From JAVJQS01 sp040218815 (GTDB lineage Bacteria; Bacteroidota; Bacteroidia; Flavobacteriales_E; Vicingaceae), in assembly GCA_040218815.1 (NCBI GenBank), contig JAVJQS010000003.1:248001-312000 (forward strand): a DNA stretch of 64,000 nt, in the 5' to 3' direction. Shown one piece after another: positions 18,229-27,308 of the stretch; position 1 is the stretch's first letter; every line of letters starts with the position of its first letter. The notes under the pieces were generated by a model. The model did not search any database, was not told the DNA's origin, and saw nothing but the letters and a program-made list of their open reading frames with translations. The translations under genes were made by a program, and so were the position numbers.

Positions 18229-19479
18229 TTATTGAAATGCTATTCCGCTAATTTTAAGTGCCAATCCAATTGCTAACCAAGCATAACAAATAATCGACAA
18301 ATACTTTAGTGCACTTTCAAATAGCCTGCCTTTCGAAGCCATTTTATGATTATGATGATGCATTTTCTTTCTTTTAGAAAAGAATCCCAGATAAACTAGT
18401 ACTCCAGAAATGACTAAAAATAATAGGTTAAGGTAAAAGCCATAATCGATTTTAAAGTGATTTTGCTCCATTATATTACTCCCATCAGCAGGAGTAGGAA
18501 GTAAATCAAACCATTCAAAGCTATAATGCAGCAGAAGGGAGGCAATTACAAGTGAAGCAAATAACAAAAACAACATAAAAAGAGCCATTTTCCAGCCGTA
18601 ATATCTTGCATTAATTCTCAGTACTGGAAACACCACTAAATCGCTAAAAATAAAAGCCATAACACCTGCAAAACTCACCCCCTTTCCAAATAGTAATGCA
18701 GCTAATGGAATATTACCCATTGAACCAATAAAGGTTAAAAACGCGGCGAATGGCCCAACTAACACATGTTGAAGCAAGGTAAAAAAACTAAATTCCTGAC
18801 TTCCATTTCCTGAGTTAATGAATAGTGATTCAAAAAATGAATCTGGAACAAATACTGCAGCTATTCCTGCAATTGTAAAACCAACTGTCACATCCTTCCA
18901 TACCATCTTCCACTCCATGCCGTATTGCATGCCCACCATTTTCCAATTCTCTTTGGATTTTATCCTTTCTACAAAAGAAGTTTGATCTAAATCAGCAGAA
19001 AGCTTTTCCTCTTTTAATTTATTCCGAGCGTTTTCAATTAACTGTTTTGGATTCAAAAGCTTAATTATCAGCCAAGAAAATCCAATCAGTAAAATCCCAC
19101 CTACATACTCTCCAACTACAAACTGCCAGCCCAAAAAAATGGAAATAACTATTCCAAGTTCAATTACCAAATTGGTAGAGGCTAAAAGAAAAGCAATGGA
19201 AGAAATAAAACTTGCTCCTTTCTGAAAAAGTGATTTGGTTGTTGCTAAGGCTGCAAAACTGCAGGAGCTACTTATAAAACCGAAGAATGTTCCCAGAAGC
19301 ACTCCTTTCCCTTCATGTTTACCCATGATTTTTTGCATCCGCTTTTCGGTTACAAAAACCTGAATCATGCTACTTATGAAATAGCCTAAAACGAAGGCCC
19401 ATAAGGCCATCCAAAAAAAACCAACTGTTGTATATGCTGCTTCAGCCCAATGCTTAATAAATGTATTCATAAGATACAT
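18229..19479 (-). CDS. YraQ/ArsP-type permease (DUF318)
   Basis: Inner-membrane permease of 416 residues, with about ten helices in two halves. The family's first signature is GFISSSCSFAALATTKSLFQ with its conserved Cys, and the second half has GSMGNIPLAALLFGKGVSFAG. Homologues export organoarsenicals or take part in copper/metal resistance. A His-rich cytosolic loop, KRKKMHHHNHKMASK, sits near residues 370-386 and would bind metal. The gene next to it (64 bases, same strand) is a CDF-like transporter, which supports a metal role; which metal is not visible. Two possible ATGs (19479 and 19470) differ by three residues. Confidence 0.85.
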   Translation of the reverse strand: MYLMNTFIKHWAEAAYTTVGFFWMALWAFVLGYFISSMIQVFVTEKRMQKIMGKHEGKGVLLGTFFGFISSSCSFAALATTKSLFQKGASFISSIAFLLASTNLVIELGIVISIFLGWQFVVGEYVGGILLIGFSWLIIKLLNPKQLIENARNKLKEEKLSADLDQTSFVERIKSKENWKMVGMQYGMEWKMVWKDVTVGFTIAGIAAVFVPDSFFESLFINSGNGSQEFSFFTLLQHVLVGPFAAFLTFIGSMGNIPLAALLFGKGVSFAGVMAFIFSDLVVFPVLRINARYYGWKMALFMLFLLFASLVIASLLLHYSFEWFDLLPTPADGSNIMEQNHFKIDYGFYLNLLFLVISGVLVYLGFFSKRKKMHHHNHKMASKGRLFESALKYLSIICYAWLAIGLALKISGIAFQ

Positions 19480-19547
19480 GTCTTACCAAAAGTAAAGCTA
19501 GCAAGTATTTCTAAAGAATTAAAATAATTCAGCTCTTAATCAAATAA

Positions 19548-20183
19548 CTAGTGACAATCGTCACTACAAGCTAATCTTCTAGTTTTTGCCATTTCAAAAG
19601 CTTCCTTGCCTTCCTTAAATGCATACCAAGCAATACCTAAACTACCTAGAGCATCTACATAGGGAAGGTTTAAGAATTCATATAGTAAACTTGAAGCCAA
19701 TAATATAAATGAAAGATAGAAACAGGTTTTTGTGCAATTGGCATCTGAAATAATGGGTTGACTGTTCAACTTTGTTCCAACTTTTAATTTAGCTTTATAA
19801 AGTAGATACATAATTAAAATGGATAGACTGGAAATAACTATACCTACAGCAGTTGTTTTTGGTTCAGTCTGATTAATGATGGAAAGAGAGGCACCCACCA
19901 ACAAACCCAAAACCAATAGATAAAAAGCAAAGCCAGTGATTCGTAATGCAGTAACTTCGAAGCCATCCCGTTGATCTATTGAAGATCGCCGCATGCGCCA
20001 AATCATATGTGCTATCCCCAAGCCAGAAATTACTTCTACAAAACTATCTACACCAAAACCAAACAAGGCTAAGGTTTCATCTGAAGTACCAAAATAAATA
20101 GAAATAGTTCCTTCAATTAAATTATAGCCTATAGTAAATAGGCTTAATAAAAATGCCGTTTGGAAATCTTTACTTTGTTTCAT
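19548..20183 (-). CDS. CDF-like cation transporter, membrane domain only
   Basis: Protein of 211 residues with about six hydrophobic segments in the cation diffusion facilitator arrangement: ALFGFGVDSFVEVISGLG in helix 2 and, in helix 5, SQPIISDANCTKTCFYLS followed by YVDALGSLGIAWYAFKEG. It lacks the usual ~80-residue C-terminal cytosolic dimerisation domain; instead it ends in the short Cys/His tail RRLACSDDCH, plausibly a metal ligand. CDF proteins normally exchange Zn, Fe or Mn for protons. Its association with the His-loop permease suggests a small metal-efflux module. No metalloregulator gene is adjacent. Confidence 0.8.
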   Translation of the reverse strand: MKQSKDFQTAFLLSLFTIGYNLIEGTISIYFGTSDETLALFGFGVDSFVEVISGLGIAHMIWRMRRSSIDQRDGFEVTALRITGFAFYLLVLGLLVGASLSIINQTEPKTTAVGIVISSLSILIMYLLYKAKLKVGTKLNSQPIISDANCTKTCFYLSFILLASSLLYEFLNLPYVDALGSLGIAWYAFKEGKEAFEMAKTRRLACSDDCH

Positions 20184-20277
20184 ATCTAAACCGAAGTCAC
20201 ATCACTTCAAAGATAATTGAAACTTACTAGAAAAAAGTGATTGGTAAAGAAGCTATTTATTCAGATAGAGGCTTAAA

Positions 20278-22194
20278 TCAACGTTTTGGTGGTTGCATGC
20301 CCTTTTGCTTTGCCATTTCCTCTAATCGCTTTTGAAAGCCTGATTTCTTTTTAGATCGGGGTTTCTTTTTATTCACCTCAATTTTTGCACGAATAGCGTC
20401 TTCGTTAATGAATAATTTGCGAATTAAGAAGGTCTGTCCTATAGATATGATGTTGGCCAAGAAGTAATAATAACTCAAACCAGAAGAATAGCTGTTAAAG
20501 AAAAACAACATCATAACAGGCATTAAATACATCATTATTTTCATTTGACCAGCCATAGGACCTTCGGTTGCTGCTCCCATGCTCATTTGGCTATTTAACT
20601 TGGTGTAGAACATTATTGAAACAGCCATCAATAAGGTAAATAAGCTCACATGGTCCCCATAAAATGGAATGGAAAAGCCTGCTGGAAAATCATAAATAGA
20701 ATCATATGTCGATAAATCATCTGCCCACAAAAAGCTTTCCTGACGTAACTCGATAGATGCCGGGAAAAAGCGGAACATAGCAAAAAGTATGGGCATTTGA
20801 ATCAACATAGGCACGCAACCACTCAGTGGGTTCACACCTGTTTGTTTGTACAAAGCCATCATTGACTGCTGCTTTTTCATTGCATCGTCCTTATACTTTT
20901 CATTAATTTCTGAAATCTCAGGTTTTAACACCCTCATCTTAGCACCAGACAAGTAAGTTTTATAGGTAATGGGTGATAGGACTAATTTTAACAGAATGGT
21001 TAAAATCAAAATGATAATACCATAATTCCAATTAAAACTATCTAAGAAATTAAATACAGGGATTACAGCGAACTTATTTACCCAGCCAAAGATACCCCAG
21101 CCTAAATCTATAATGTCGTGTAATTGGTTGCCATGATCATCCAAAATATCATACTTGTTGGGACCCAAGTAAACGCCCATTCCAAACTTTTCAATTTTAC
21201 TTCCACTTACAGGAATAGTCAACGAACTTGTCATTTTCTTTACATAGTCCATAGAGCCTTCATCGGTTTCAGTTTCTGCAAATGCTTTTGATTTCTCGAA
21301 AAAGTCATCGGCAATTACCGTTAAGTTGAAGTACTGTTGTTTAAATGAAACCCATTTTATTGCAGCTTCAAATTCTAAACGTTCATCACTCGTAGCACTA
21401 ATATCATCTACGTCTTCATTTTTATACTTATAAAAAATAGTAGTTGCATCTCGTTGGGCTTTTAATGTCTTTTCCTGATTAGGTGCCTGAACGACCCAAT
21501 CTAAATAAACTTCTCCACTGCGCATGTCCATTAGTTGATCCATGCCTACCATATTCACATCAAAGTCTAGTAAGTAATCATCTCCAGTAATTGTATAAAC
21601 ATATTCTATATATCGATCTTCGCCTGCACTTAGTTTAAACAAAAGGTTTCTTTTACTTTCACCATTAACGGTAAAACCATCATAAGTCTCTGTATCAAAA
21701 ACCAACTCATCAGTAAAGATATTTTTATTATCTCTTGTGAAAAAATTCAACCCATAAGATGAAGTGCTATCAAATAAAATCAATCGATTGCCATCATAGG
21801 TTTCGTAGTCCTTCAAAACTGCACTCAACATTCTTCCGCCTTTAGTGCTAAAGGTTAAAGTCATTAAATCAGTTTCTACAACAATTTGATCTTCTTCTTT
21901 ATTAGCAGCAGTGGCGAATTTTCCATATAAACTTGTTGCTTCTGCATTTCTTAGAGAATCATTTGGCTGGCTTAAAAGACTTTCTTCAACCTCGGAAGTT
22001 GAACTTTGAGGTTCAATTTCTTTTGACTGTGCTTCACTCGTTTCAATTCTCGCTTGCTCTCTTTTAACCTGCTCGGTAGAATCAATAATTCTGCGTTGTT
22101 TTGCAATTTCTTCATCTGATGGGGAATTCCAGAGGCTAAAGCCAATAACAATTGCTCCAATTAGAAGTAGTCCAATAAATGTATTCTTATCCAT
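20278..22194 (-). CDS. yidC: Membrane protein insertase YidC
   Basis: Inserts and folds inner-membrane proteins alone or with SecYEG. It has 638 residues: an N-terminal anchor (TFIGLLLIGAIVIGFSLW), a low-complexity Ser/Glu linker, the large periplasmic P1 beta-domain (~90-350), then five core helices with SGCVPMLIQMPILFAMFRFF and a basic cytosolic tail (KKPRSKKKSGFQKRLEEMAK) that would contact the ribosome. The length is normal for Gram-negative Bacteroidota forms. It lies 13 bases after pyrG on the same strand, so the two form an operon, an order widely seen in this phylum. Confidence 0.96.
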   Translation of the reverse strand: MDKNTFIGLLLIGAIVIGFSLWNSPSDEEIAKQRRIIDSTEQVKREQARIETSEAQSKEIEPQSSTSEVEESLLSQPNDSLRNAEATSLYGKFATAANKEEDQIVVETDLMTLTFSTKGGRMLSAVLKDYETYDGNRLILFDSTSSYGLNFFTRDNKNIFTDELVFDTETYDGFTVNGESKRNLLFKLSAGEDRYIEYVYTITGDDYLLDFDVNMVGMDQLMDMRSGEVYLDWVVQAPNQEKTLKAQRDATTIFYKYKNEDVDDISATSDERLEFEAAIKWVSFKQQYFNLTVIADDFFEKSKAFAETETDEGSMDYVKKMTSSLTIPVSGSKIEKFGMGVYLGPNKYDILDDHGNQLHDIIDLGWGIFGWVNKFAVIPVFNFLDSFNWNYGIIILILTILLKLVLSPITYKTYLSGAKMRVLKPEISEINEKYKDDAMKKQQSMMALYKQTGVNPLSGCVPMLIQMPILFAMFRFFPASIELRQESFLWADDLSTYDSIYDFPAGFSIPFYGDHVSLFTLLMAVSIMFYTKLNSQMSMGAATEGPMAGQMKIMMYLMPVMMLFFFNSYSSGLSYYYFLANIISIGQTFLIRKLFINEDAIRAKIEVNKKKPRSKKKSGFQKRLEEMAKQKGMQPPKR

Positions 22195-22207
22195 TAATTA
22201 ATGTTTC

Positions 22208-23821
22208 TTATTTCTTTTCTTTGATTGAAGCAGCTAAAAAATCGACAAACAATGGATGTGGATTCAGTACTGTACTGCTGTATTCCGGATGAAACTGAAC
22301 ACCAACAAACCAAGGGTGATTGACATTTTCAACAATTTCAACCATTCCTCCTTCTGGATTTACTCCAGTGGCTATCATGCCCGCCTTCTCAAAAGTGTCT
22401 TTATATTTATTATTAAACTCAAAACGATGACGATGACGTTCAGTAATGAGCTCTTTTTTATATGCTCCATGAGCAATGGAGCCTTCTTTTATTTTACATT
22501 CATAAGCTCCTAACCTCATTGTCCCACCTTTCTCAGTAACTGCTTTTTGTTCTTCCATTAAAAAGATTACAGGATCTTTTGTACGTTCTTTAATTTCAGT
22601 GGTATGGGCTTCAGGTAAGCCAATCACATTTCTGGCAAACTCAATTACTGCGCATTGCATGCCTAAACATATTCCCAAAAAGGGTACATTATTTTCTCTA
22701 GCATACCTTACAGCTTCAATCTTTCCTTCAATACCTCTCTCACCAAAACCTGGGGCCACTAAAATACCATCTAAATCTCCAATCTTACTGGCAACATTTT
22801 CAGCGGTTAACACCTCTGAATGTATCCAGTCGATTTTTACTGCAGATTCATTTGCTGCACCAGCATGAATCAGAGACTCATGAATTGAAATGTAGGAATC
22901 TTTTAATTCAATGTATTTTCCAATTAAGCCAATTTTCAGGTGTTGTTTTGGGTTTTGTAGTCGATTAAGAAAACTCTTCCATTCTTTAATGTCCGGTTCT
23001 TCCTTGAGGGGCAATTGCAATTTATTTAACACTACCTGATCTAACTTTTCTGCTTGCATTCGAACAGGTACTTCATAAATGGTCTCTACATTTTTTGATT
23101 CAATTACTGCCTCTGTAGATATATTGCAGAAAAGGGCAACCTTTCGCTTAATTTCTTCTGAAATGCTATGCTCAGTTCGAAGCACCAATACATCAGCTTG
23201 CACACCACTTTCCAATAATTGTTTTACTGAATGTTGAGTGGGTTTTGTTTTTAGCTCGCCAGAAGAAGCTAAATAAGGAACCAAGGTCAAATGAATTACT
23301 ATACAATCAATTTCTGGGTCCCATTTTAATTGTCGAACAGCTTCTATGTAGGGCAATGATTCAATGTCACCAACAGTTCCTCCAATCTCAGTAATTACGA
23401 TATCGTATTTACCGGTTTTCCCGAGTAATCGAACTCTTCGCTTAATTTCATCTGTTATGTGGGGAATAACTTGTACCGTTTTACCTAAAAATGCGCCTTC
23501 ACGTTCTTGATTTATTACGTGCTGATAAATACGACCTGTAGTTACATTATTTGCCTGAGAAGTTGTGGTATCCAAATAACGCTCATAGTGTCCTAAGTCT
23601 AAATCTGTTTCTGCACCATCCTCAGTAACAAAACACTCTCCGTGTTCGTAAGGATTTAGTGTTCCTGGATCAACATTTATGTACGGATCTAACTTTTGAA
23701 TGGTAACAGAGTATCCCCTGGCTTGAAGCAGTTTTGCCAAAGATGCAGAGATTATTCCTTTTCCAAGTGAAGATGTTACACCACCGGTAACGAATACATA
23801 TTTTGTTTTAGAGTCAGGCAT
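22208..23821 (-). CDS. pyrG: CTP synthase
   Basis: Makes CTP from UTP, ATP and glutamine; the last step of pyrimidine nucleotide synthesis. It has 537 residues starting at MPDSKTKYVFVTGG. A longer frame to 23857 exists but would begin inside the promoter -7 box, so it is rejected. The synthase domain has VTGGVTSSLGKG and LDPYINVDPGTLNPYEHGE; the class-I amidotransferase domain has the nucleophile in LGICLGMQ and the His/Glu pair in VGVQFHPEY. CTP usually inhibits and GTP activates the enzyme. Promoter visible at 23855-23862; operon with yidC. Confidence 0.97.
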   Translation of the reverse strand: MPDSKTKYVFVTGGVTSSLGKGIISASLAKLLQARGYSVTIQKLDPYINVDPGTLNPYEHGECFVTEDGAETDLDLGHYERYLDTTTSQANNVTTGRIYQHVINQEREGAFLGKTVQVIPHITDEIKRRVRLLGKTGKYDIVITEIGGTVGDIESLPYIEAVRQLKWDPEIDCIVIHLTLVPYLASSGELKTKPTQHSVKQLLESGVQADVLVLRTEHSISEEIKRKVALFCNISTEAVIESKNVETIYEVPVRMQAEKLDQVVLNKLQLPLKEEPDIKEWKSFLNRLQNPKQHLKIGLIGKYIELKDSYISIHESLIHAGAANESAVKIDWIHSEVLTAENVASKIGDLDGILVAPGFGERGIEGKIEAVRYARENNVPFLGICLGMQCAVIEFARNVIGLPEAHTTEIKERTKDPVIFLMEEQKAVTEKGGTMRLGAYECKIKEGSIAHGAYKKELITERHRHRFEFNNKYKDTFEKAGMIATGVNPEGGMVEIVENVNHPWFVGVQFHPEYSSTVLNPHPLFVDFLAASIKEKK

Positions 23822-23854
23822 TAGAGCAAATTCCAGATTGATTTTAACTGGGCG

Positions 23855-23862
23855 CAAAATTA
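23855..23862 (-). promoter_or_regulatory. -7 promoter element of pyrG-yidC
   Basis: Read on the minus strand it is TAATTTTG, a full match to TAnnTTTG. It lies 33 bases before the chosen ATG and overlaps the more distal candidate start, which decides the start codon. Confidence 0.6.
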
Positions 23863-23941
23863 AGACAATAAGCCGGGGTAAAAAATAGAAACATTCAAAA
23901 TGTGAAATACTTATTTTTATGAGCTTAACTGAGCGAAATAC

Positions 23942-24760
23942 ATGATAAAAAAATTTATTCTGCTACTAGTTTTTCTTGGAACTCAACTACTTATTTGGGC
24001 TCAACGTCCACTATCAATTGAGGTACTAAGGCCTAAAGTTGATTCGGTAAAGGAATTAGCTAAGCAACTCTCCACCCAATTAAGAATTGTTGAAACACTA
24101 GAGCAAATAGCAGACCAAAGAGATTTAGAAGTTTTAAATCACTTAGTTTATCGCAACAAACAAAGTGATACCTTAATTGGGTTACTTCTCGATTCTGCCA
24201 ATAAAATTGTATTGGAGTGCCACTTTAATAATAGCGATTCTATAGCCCTATATTGCAGCTCTAAGGGTAGAAGTATTTCAAAAAAAGAAAGAAACCACCA
24301 AAATGCAGTACTTGCATTCAAAGAGGAAATTCTAAAACCCAAGTACGAAATTACTTTACCGGATTATGCTTTCTTAGAATATTTGATGTTCACTGATTTT
24401 AATACCCATCGCTTTCACTTGCTTAATCTTCCGAAAAAAGATAGCATTATTCCATTAGGCAATGATTATATTTTCAGTTATACTCAAGATGCTAAGCTAT
24501 CTTATTGGGAAAAAATTGGAAAAGCGTATAAAATTAGTATTAAGAAAGAAGACAATGTAAATGAAAATATAGAGGCAATTTGGCTGCAAAAAGGTCCTTC
24601 TGCAGCGGTTCCTCCAGCGGAAGACTTACTAAAACTAAGAAAGTACTATCGAAACATTATGCTTGATAAGTATATCTTCTTATGCAACAAAAGAGAATTC
24701 AATTATCAAGCAGACAAAAATGAAATCAGCATTAAACTGTTTCCAATTGAAACAAGATGA
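23942..24760 (+). CDS. Secreted protein of unknown function
   Basis: Protein of 272 residues that I do not recognise. It has a signal peptide (MIKKFILLLVFLGTQLLIWAQ) and then a helical N-terminal part (RPKVDSVKELAKQLSTQLRI) followed by a mixed alpha/beta region rich in Lys, Asn and Asp. No catalytic motif, lipobox, membrane helix or T9SS sorting domain is visible, so it is probably periplasmic. It is divergent from pyrG and converges on the TonB receptor gene with a gap of five bases and no terminator between them, so the two mRNAs probably overlap. Confidence 0.65.
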   Translation: MIKKFILLLVFLGTQLLIWAQRPLSIEVLRPKVDSVKELAKQLSTQLRIVETLEQIADQRDLEVLNHLVYRNKQSDTLIGLLLDSANKIVLECHFNNSDSIALYCSSKGRSISKKERNHQNAVLAFKEEILKPKYEITLPDYAFLEYLMFTDFNTHRFHLLNLPKKDSIIPLGNDYIFSYTQDAKLSYWEKIGKAYKISIKKEDNVNENIEAIWLQKGPSAAVPPAEDLLKLRKYYRNIMLDKYIFLCNKREFNYQADKNEISIKLFPIETR

Positions 24761-24765
24761 ATGTA

Positions 24766-27102
24766 TTAAAAAGTCAGACTAATGCCCAAACTTGGCAAAA
24801 TAGGAAGTTGGTTTACCCGTTGATTTGTTACCCTGTTTACGTAAAAAATATTGTCTCTATTGTAAACATTCGTAACACTTGTTGTAGCCTCCAAAATAGA
24901 GTGTTCGCTCAATACAAACTTGCGCTTCAAAGAAACATCAAATCGATGATACCAAGGCAATCTACCTCCATTTAAATCTCCATAGCGAATCCCAATTTCA
25001 CCATTTTGAGAAGTATAATCTTGATTGATAGGCCCCTGAAAAGCAAGGTTCTCATAAAAGCCAGTAGTTTGTGTTAAAGGAAATCCTGATCCTAAATTCC
25101 ATCTAGCATCAAATGTCCAAACTAAGTCTTTACCAAAACCATATGAGCCAACTAGGTTAACATTATGGCGTCGATCCCAAATTGGATTATAGTTTTGTAC
25201 ACCATCCCATCTGTCAACATAGCTCCAAGAATATACCGCCCATAAACTTAATTGCTTGCGATCATATTTAATGGCCACATCAACCCCGTAAGCGTCGCCA
25301 GATTCAATAATGTACTCTTTTTTCAATTGATCTGGAATATCCTCATTTTCCAAATTATCGTCATATAATTTGTTGCGGTTTATGTTTGTCAATTGATTGA
25401 ACCACTTGTAATATCCTTCAACATTTACGTTTAAATTCTTGGTGATATCGACCTCAAATCCAAAAATCCCATGTGTTGCTCGTTGTAATGGATTTGAAAC
25501 CTGTCGTGTTGAACCATCTTCATCAATAAATTCATCCTGTAAATTATCTGGACCAGATAAAAAGCCATAAAATAAATTTACAACATCTCTATCGGAAGAT
25601 GCACTCAATAGATTTTGTGAATATAATCCCCCAGCACCTTTTAGTCTAAAGTTATCAGTGACATTATACTTAAATCCTAAACGTGGTTCAGGCGAAAAGG
25701 TGGATAAGGAAGCATAGTAATGCAAACGCATACTAGGTTCTAAGATTAAGTTTCCAAACTTAAATCGGTACTGCAAATATGCTGCTATCTCTGTAGTATT
25801 TTCTGTTTGAGAAATTTCTTGAGCAACACTATTCTTAAAACCAAAATCTGTAGTAAACCCTAGAATTTCAAAACCAAATTTGGACTCATTTTCTCCATTA
25901 AAATTGGTAAAGTTCATGCCTGCGTTAAAGCCATTTATTAAACTGCTTCTGTCTGATACATCTGCAGCTGCGTCAGACTCATCAGCATTAATTTTATAAC
26001 TGCTGTAAGCTATTGTTCCGTCAATTAGTGTAGTTGAACGAGCTGGAATTAATACAAAGTTTGCCCCACCTCCAAATTCACTCCAATTGAAACTTGCAAC
26101 ATTTGGGTAATTTACAGCATCTCTATAACTAAAACCAAAAAAGTTCACTTTAGAACCATTACTTCCATTCAAGGAAACTTTACCGTAGAAATCGTCAAAC
26201 GAGTAAGGTAAACCAGCAGTATCAGCATAGTCATAAATAATAGGTGCAGTTTGATCAAGGTAAGAATTTTTATATGACAAAATAAAAGATGAACTCCCAC
26301 CTCCTTGAGTTTTAGGTTTTGATAAAGGTCCTTCAAGCAAAGCTTTAGAACCAAAAGTACTTGCCGAAATTTTTCCACCTAAACGCTGCTTATTTCCATC
26401 TTTGGTCTTTAGATCCATAATGGATGAAATTCGTCCACCATACTCGGCAGAAAATCCGCCAGTATAAACATCCGCCGTTCTTAAGATATCTGTATCAAAG
26501 GTGGAAAACAAACCAATTGAGTGAAAAGGATTATATACAATCATCCCATCTAACAATACCTTATTTTGAATAGGTGAACCCCCGCGAATATACAATTGAC
26601 CACCTTGATCACCAGTAAAAACTACTCCGGGTAGAACTTGCAAGTATTGTGCTAAATCAGGGTCTCCTCCAATCGCAGGCATCTTCTTTATTTCCTTAGG
26701 TGTTAACTTCGTAACTGACATCCTAACAGTTGTTTGCGCTTCTTGCTTATCTGCAGAAATAGTTACTTCACCCAAATCTACACTTGACTCATTAATGTAT
26801 AACTTTTTAGTAATGACCTGACCGTCCTTGGTTAAACTCACTTGAACCTTTGCAGAATCATAACCAATGGATGTTGAAAGCAAGGTATAACTACCTAAAG
26901 GAACATTTGTTAAACTAAAGTAACCATTGTCATCTGTAGCTGTTCCATAATTGGTTCCCACTAAGTAAACGTTAGTGAAAATAGCTGGTTCACCTGATTT
27001 TTCAATGTATACAAATCCCTTGATAGATGCGGTTTGTGCCGAAGCTTGTTGAAATGCTAAAAAAGTTGTTAGAACAACTAGTAGAGTTTTAAGAAATTTC
27101 AT
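24766..27102 (-). CDS. TonB-dependent receptor with carboxypeptidase-like N-terminal domain
   Basis: Outer-membrane active transporter of 778 residues. Signal peptide (FLKTLLVVLTTFLAFQQASAQ), CarboxypepD_reg-like domain (IKGFVYIEKSGEPAIFTNVYL to SIGYDS), plug (MPAIGGDPDLAQYLQVLPGV, GGQLYIRGGSPIQNKVLLDG) and a ~560-residue barrel ending in PSLGISLTF, with the required terminal aromatic. It lacks a SusD partner, so glycan uptake of the Sus type is not indicated. The ligand is unknown. A -7 box lies 18 bases before the ATG. Confidence 0.92.
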   Translation of the reverse strand: MKFLKTLLVVLTTFLAFQQASAQTASIKGFVYIEKSGEPAIFTNVYLVGTNYGTATDDNGYFSLTNVPLGSYTLLSTSIGYDSAKVQVSLTKDGQVITKKLYINESSVDLGEVTISADKQEAQTTVRMSVTKLTPKEIKKMPAIGGDPDLAQYLQVLPGVVFTGDQGGQLYIRGGSPIQNKVLLDGMIVYNPFHSIGLFSTFDTDILRTADVYTGGFSAEYGGRISSIMDLKTKDGNKQRLGGKISASTFGSKALLEGPLSKPKTQGGGSSSFILSYKNSYLDQTAPIIYDYADTAGLPYSFDDFYGKVSLNGSNGSKVNFFGFSYRDAVNYPNVASFNWSEFGGGANFVLIPARSTTLIDGTIAYSSYKINADESDAAADVSDRSSLINGFNAGMNFTNFNGENESKFGFEILGFTTDFGFKNSVAQEISQTENTTEIAAYLQYRFKFGNLILEPSMRLHYYASLSTFSPEPRLGFKYNVTDNFRLKGAGGLYSQNLLSASSDRDVVNLFYGFLSGPDNLQDEFIDEDGSTRQVSNPLQRATHGIFGFEVDITKNLNVNVEGYYKWFNQLTNINRNKLYDDNLENEDIPDQLKKEYIIESGDAYGVDVAIKYDRKQLSLWAVYSWSYVDRWDGVQNYNPIWDRRHNVNLVGSYGFGKDLVWTFDARWNLGSGFPLTQTTGFYENLAFQGPINQDYTSQNGEIGIRYGDLNGGRLPWYHRFDVSLKRKFVLSEHSILEATTSVTNVYNRDNIFYVNRVTNQRVNQLPILPSLGISLTF

Positions 27103-27119
27103 CTAAAAAATTTAGTCGG

Positions 27120-27127
27120 CAAATATA
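27120..27127 (-). promoter_or_regulatory. -7 promoter element of the TonB receptor gene
   Basis: Minus strand reads TATATTTG (TAnnTTTG), 18 bases before the start codon. Confidence 0.55.
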
Positions 27128-27308
27128 TGGATTCAGATAGAGCTAAATTGTCTTCTTAACATCTTTAATAGCATTTTAAATTCCAAACCAATTGTGTTTA
27201 GAATAACTTGATGTTAATTCAGAAAGGAATAAGCTATCGGAAAACAGGTTTACTTCATCGCACCTTTACGAGTAAAAGACACCTTTGCTGCTGAATTAGC
27301 TGCTTTGT

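Noticed and set aside
23822..23857. Longer N-terminus for CTP synthase
   Set aside because: The distal start is inside the promoter box and the family N-terminus is at MPDSKTKYVFVTGG.
24757..24975. Plus-strand frame at the end of the TonB receptor gene
   Set aside because: Antisense to a well-supported barrel; no promoter box or motif.
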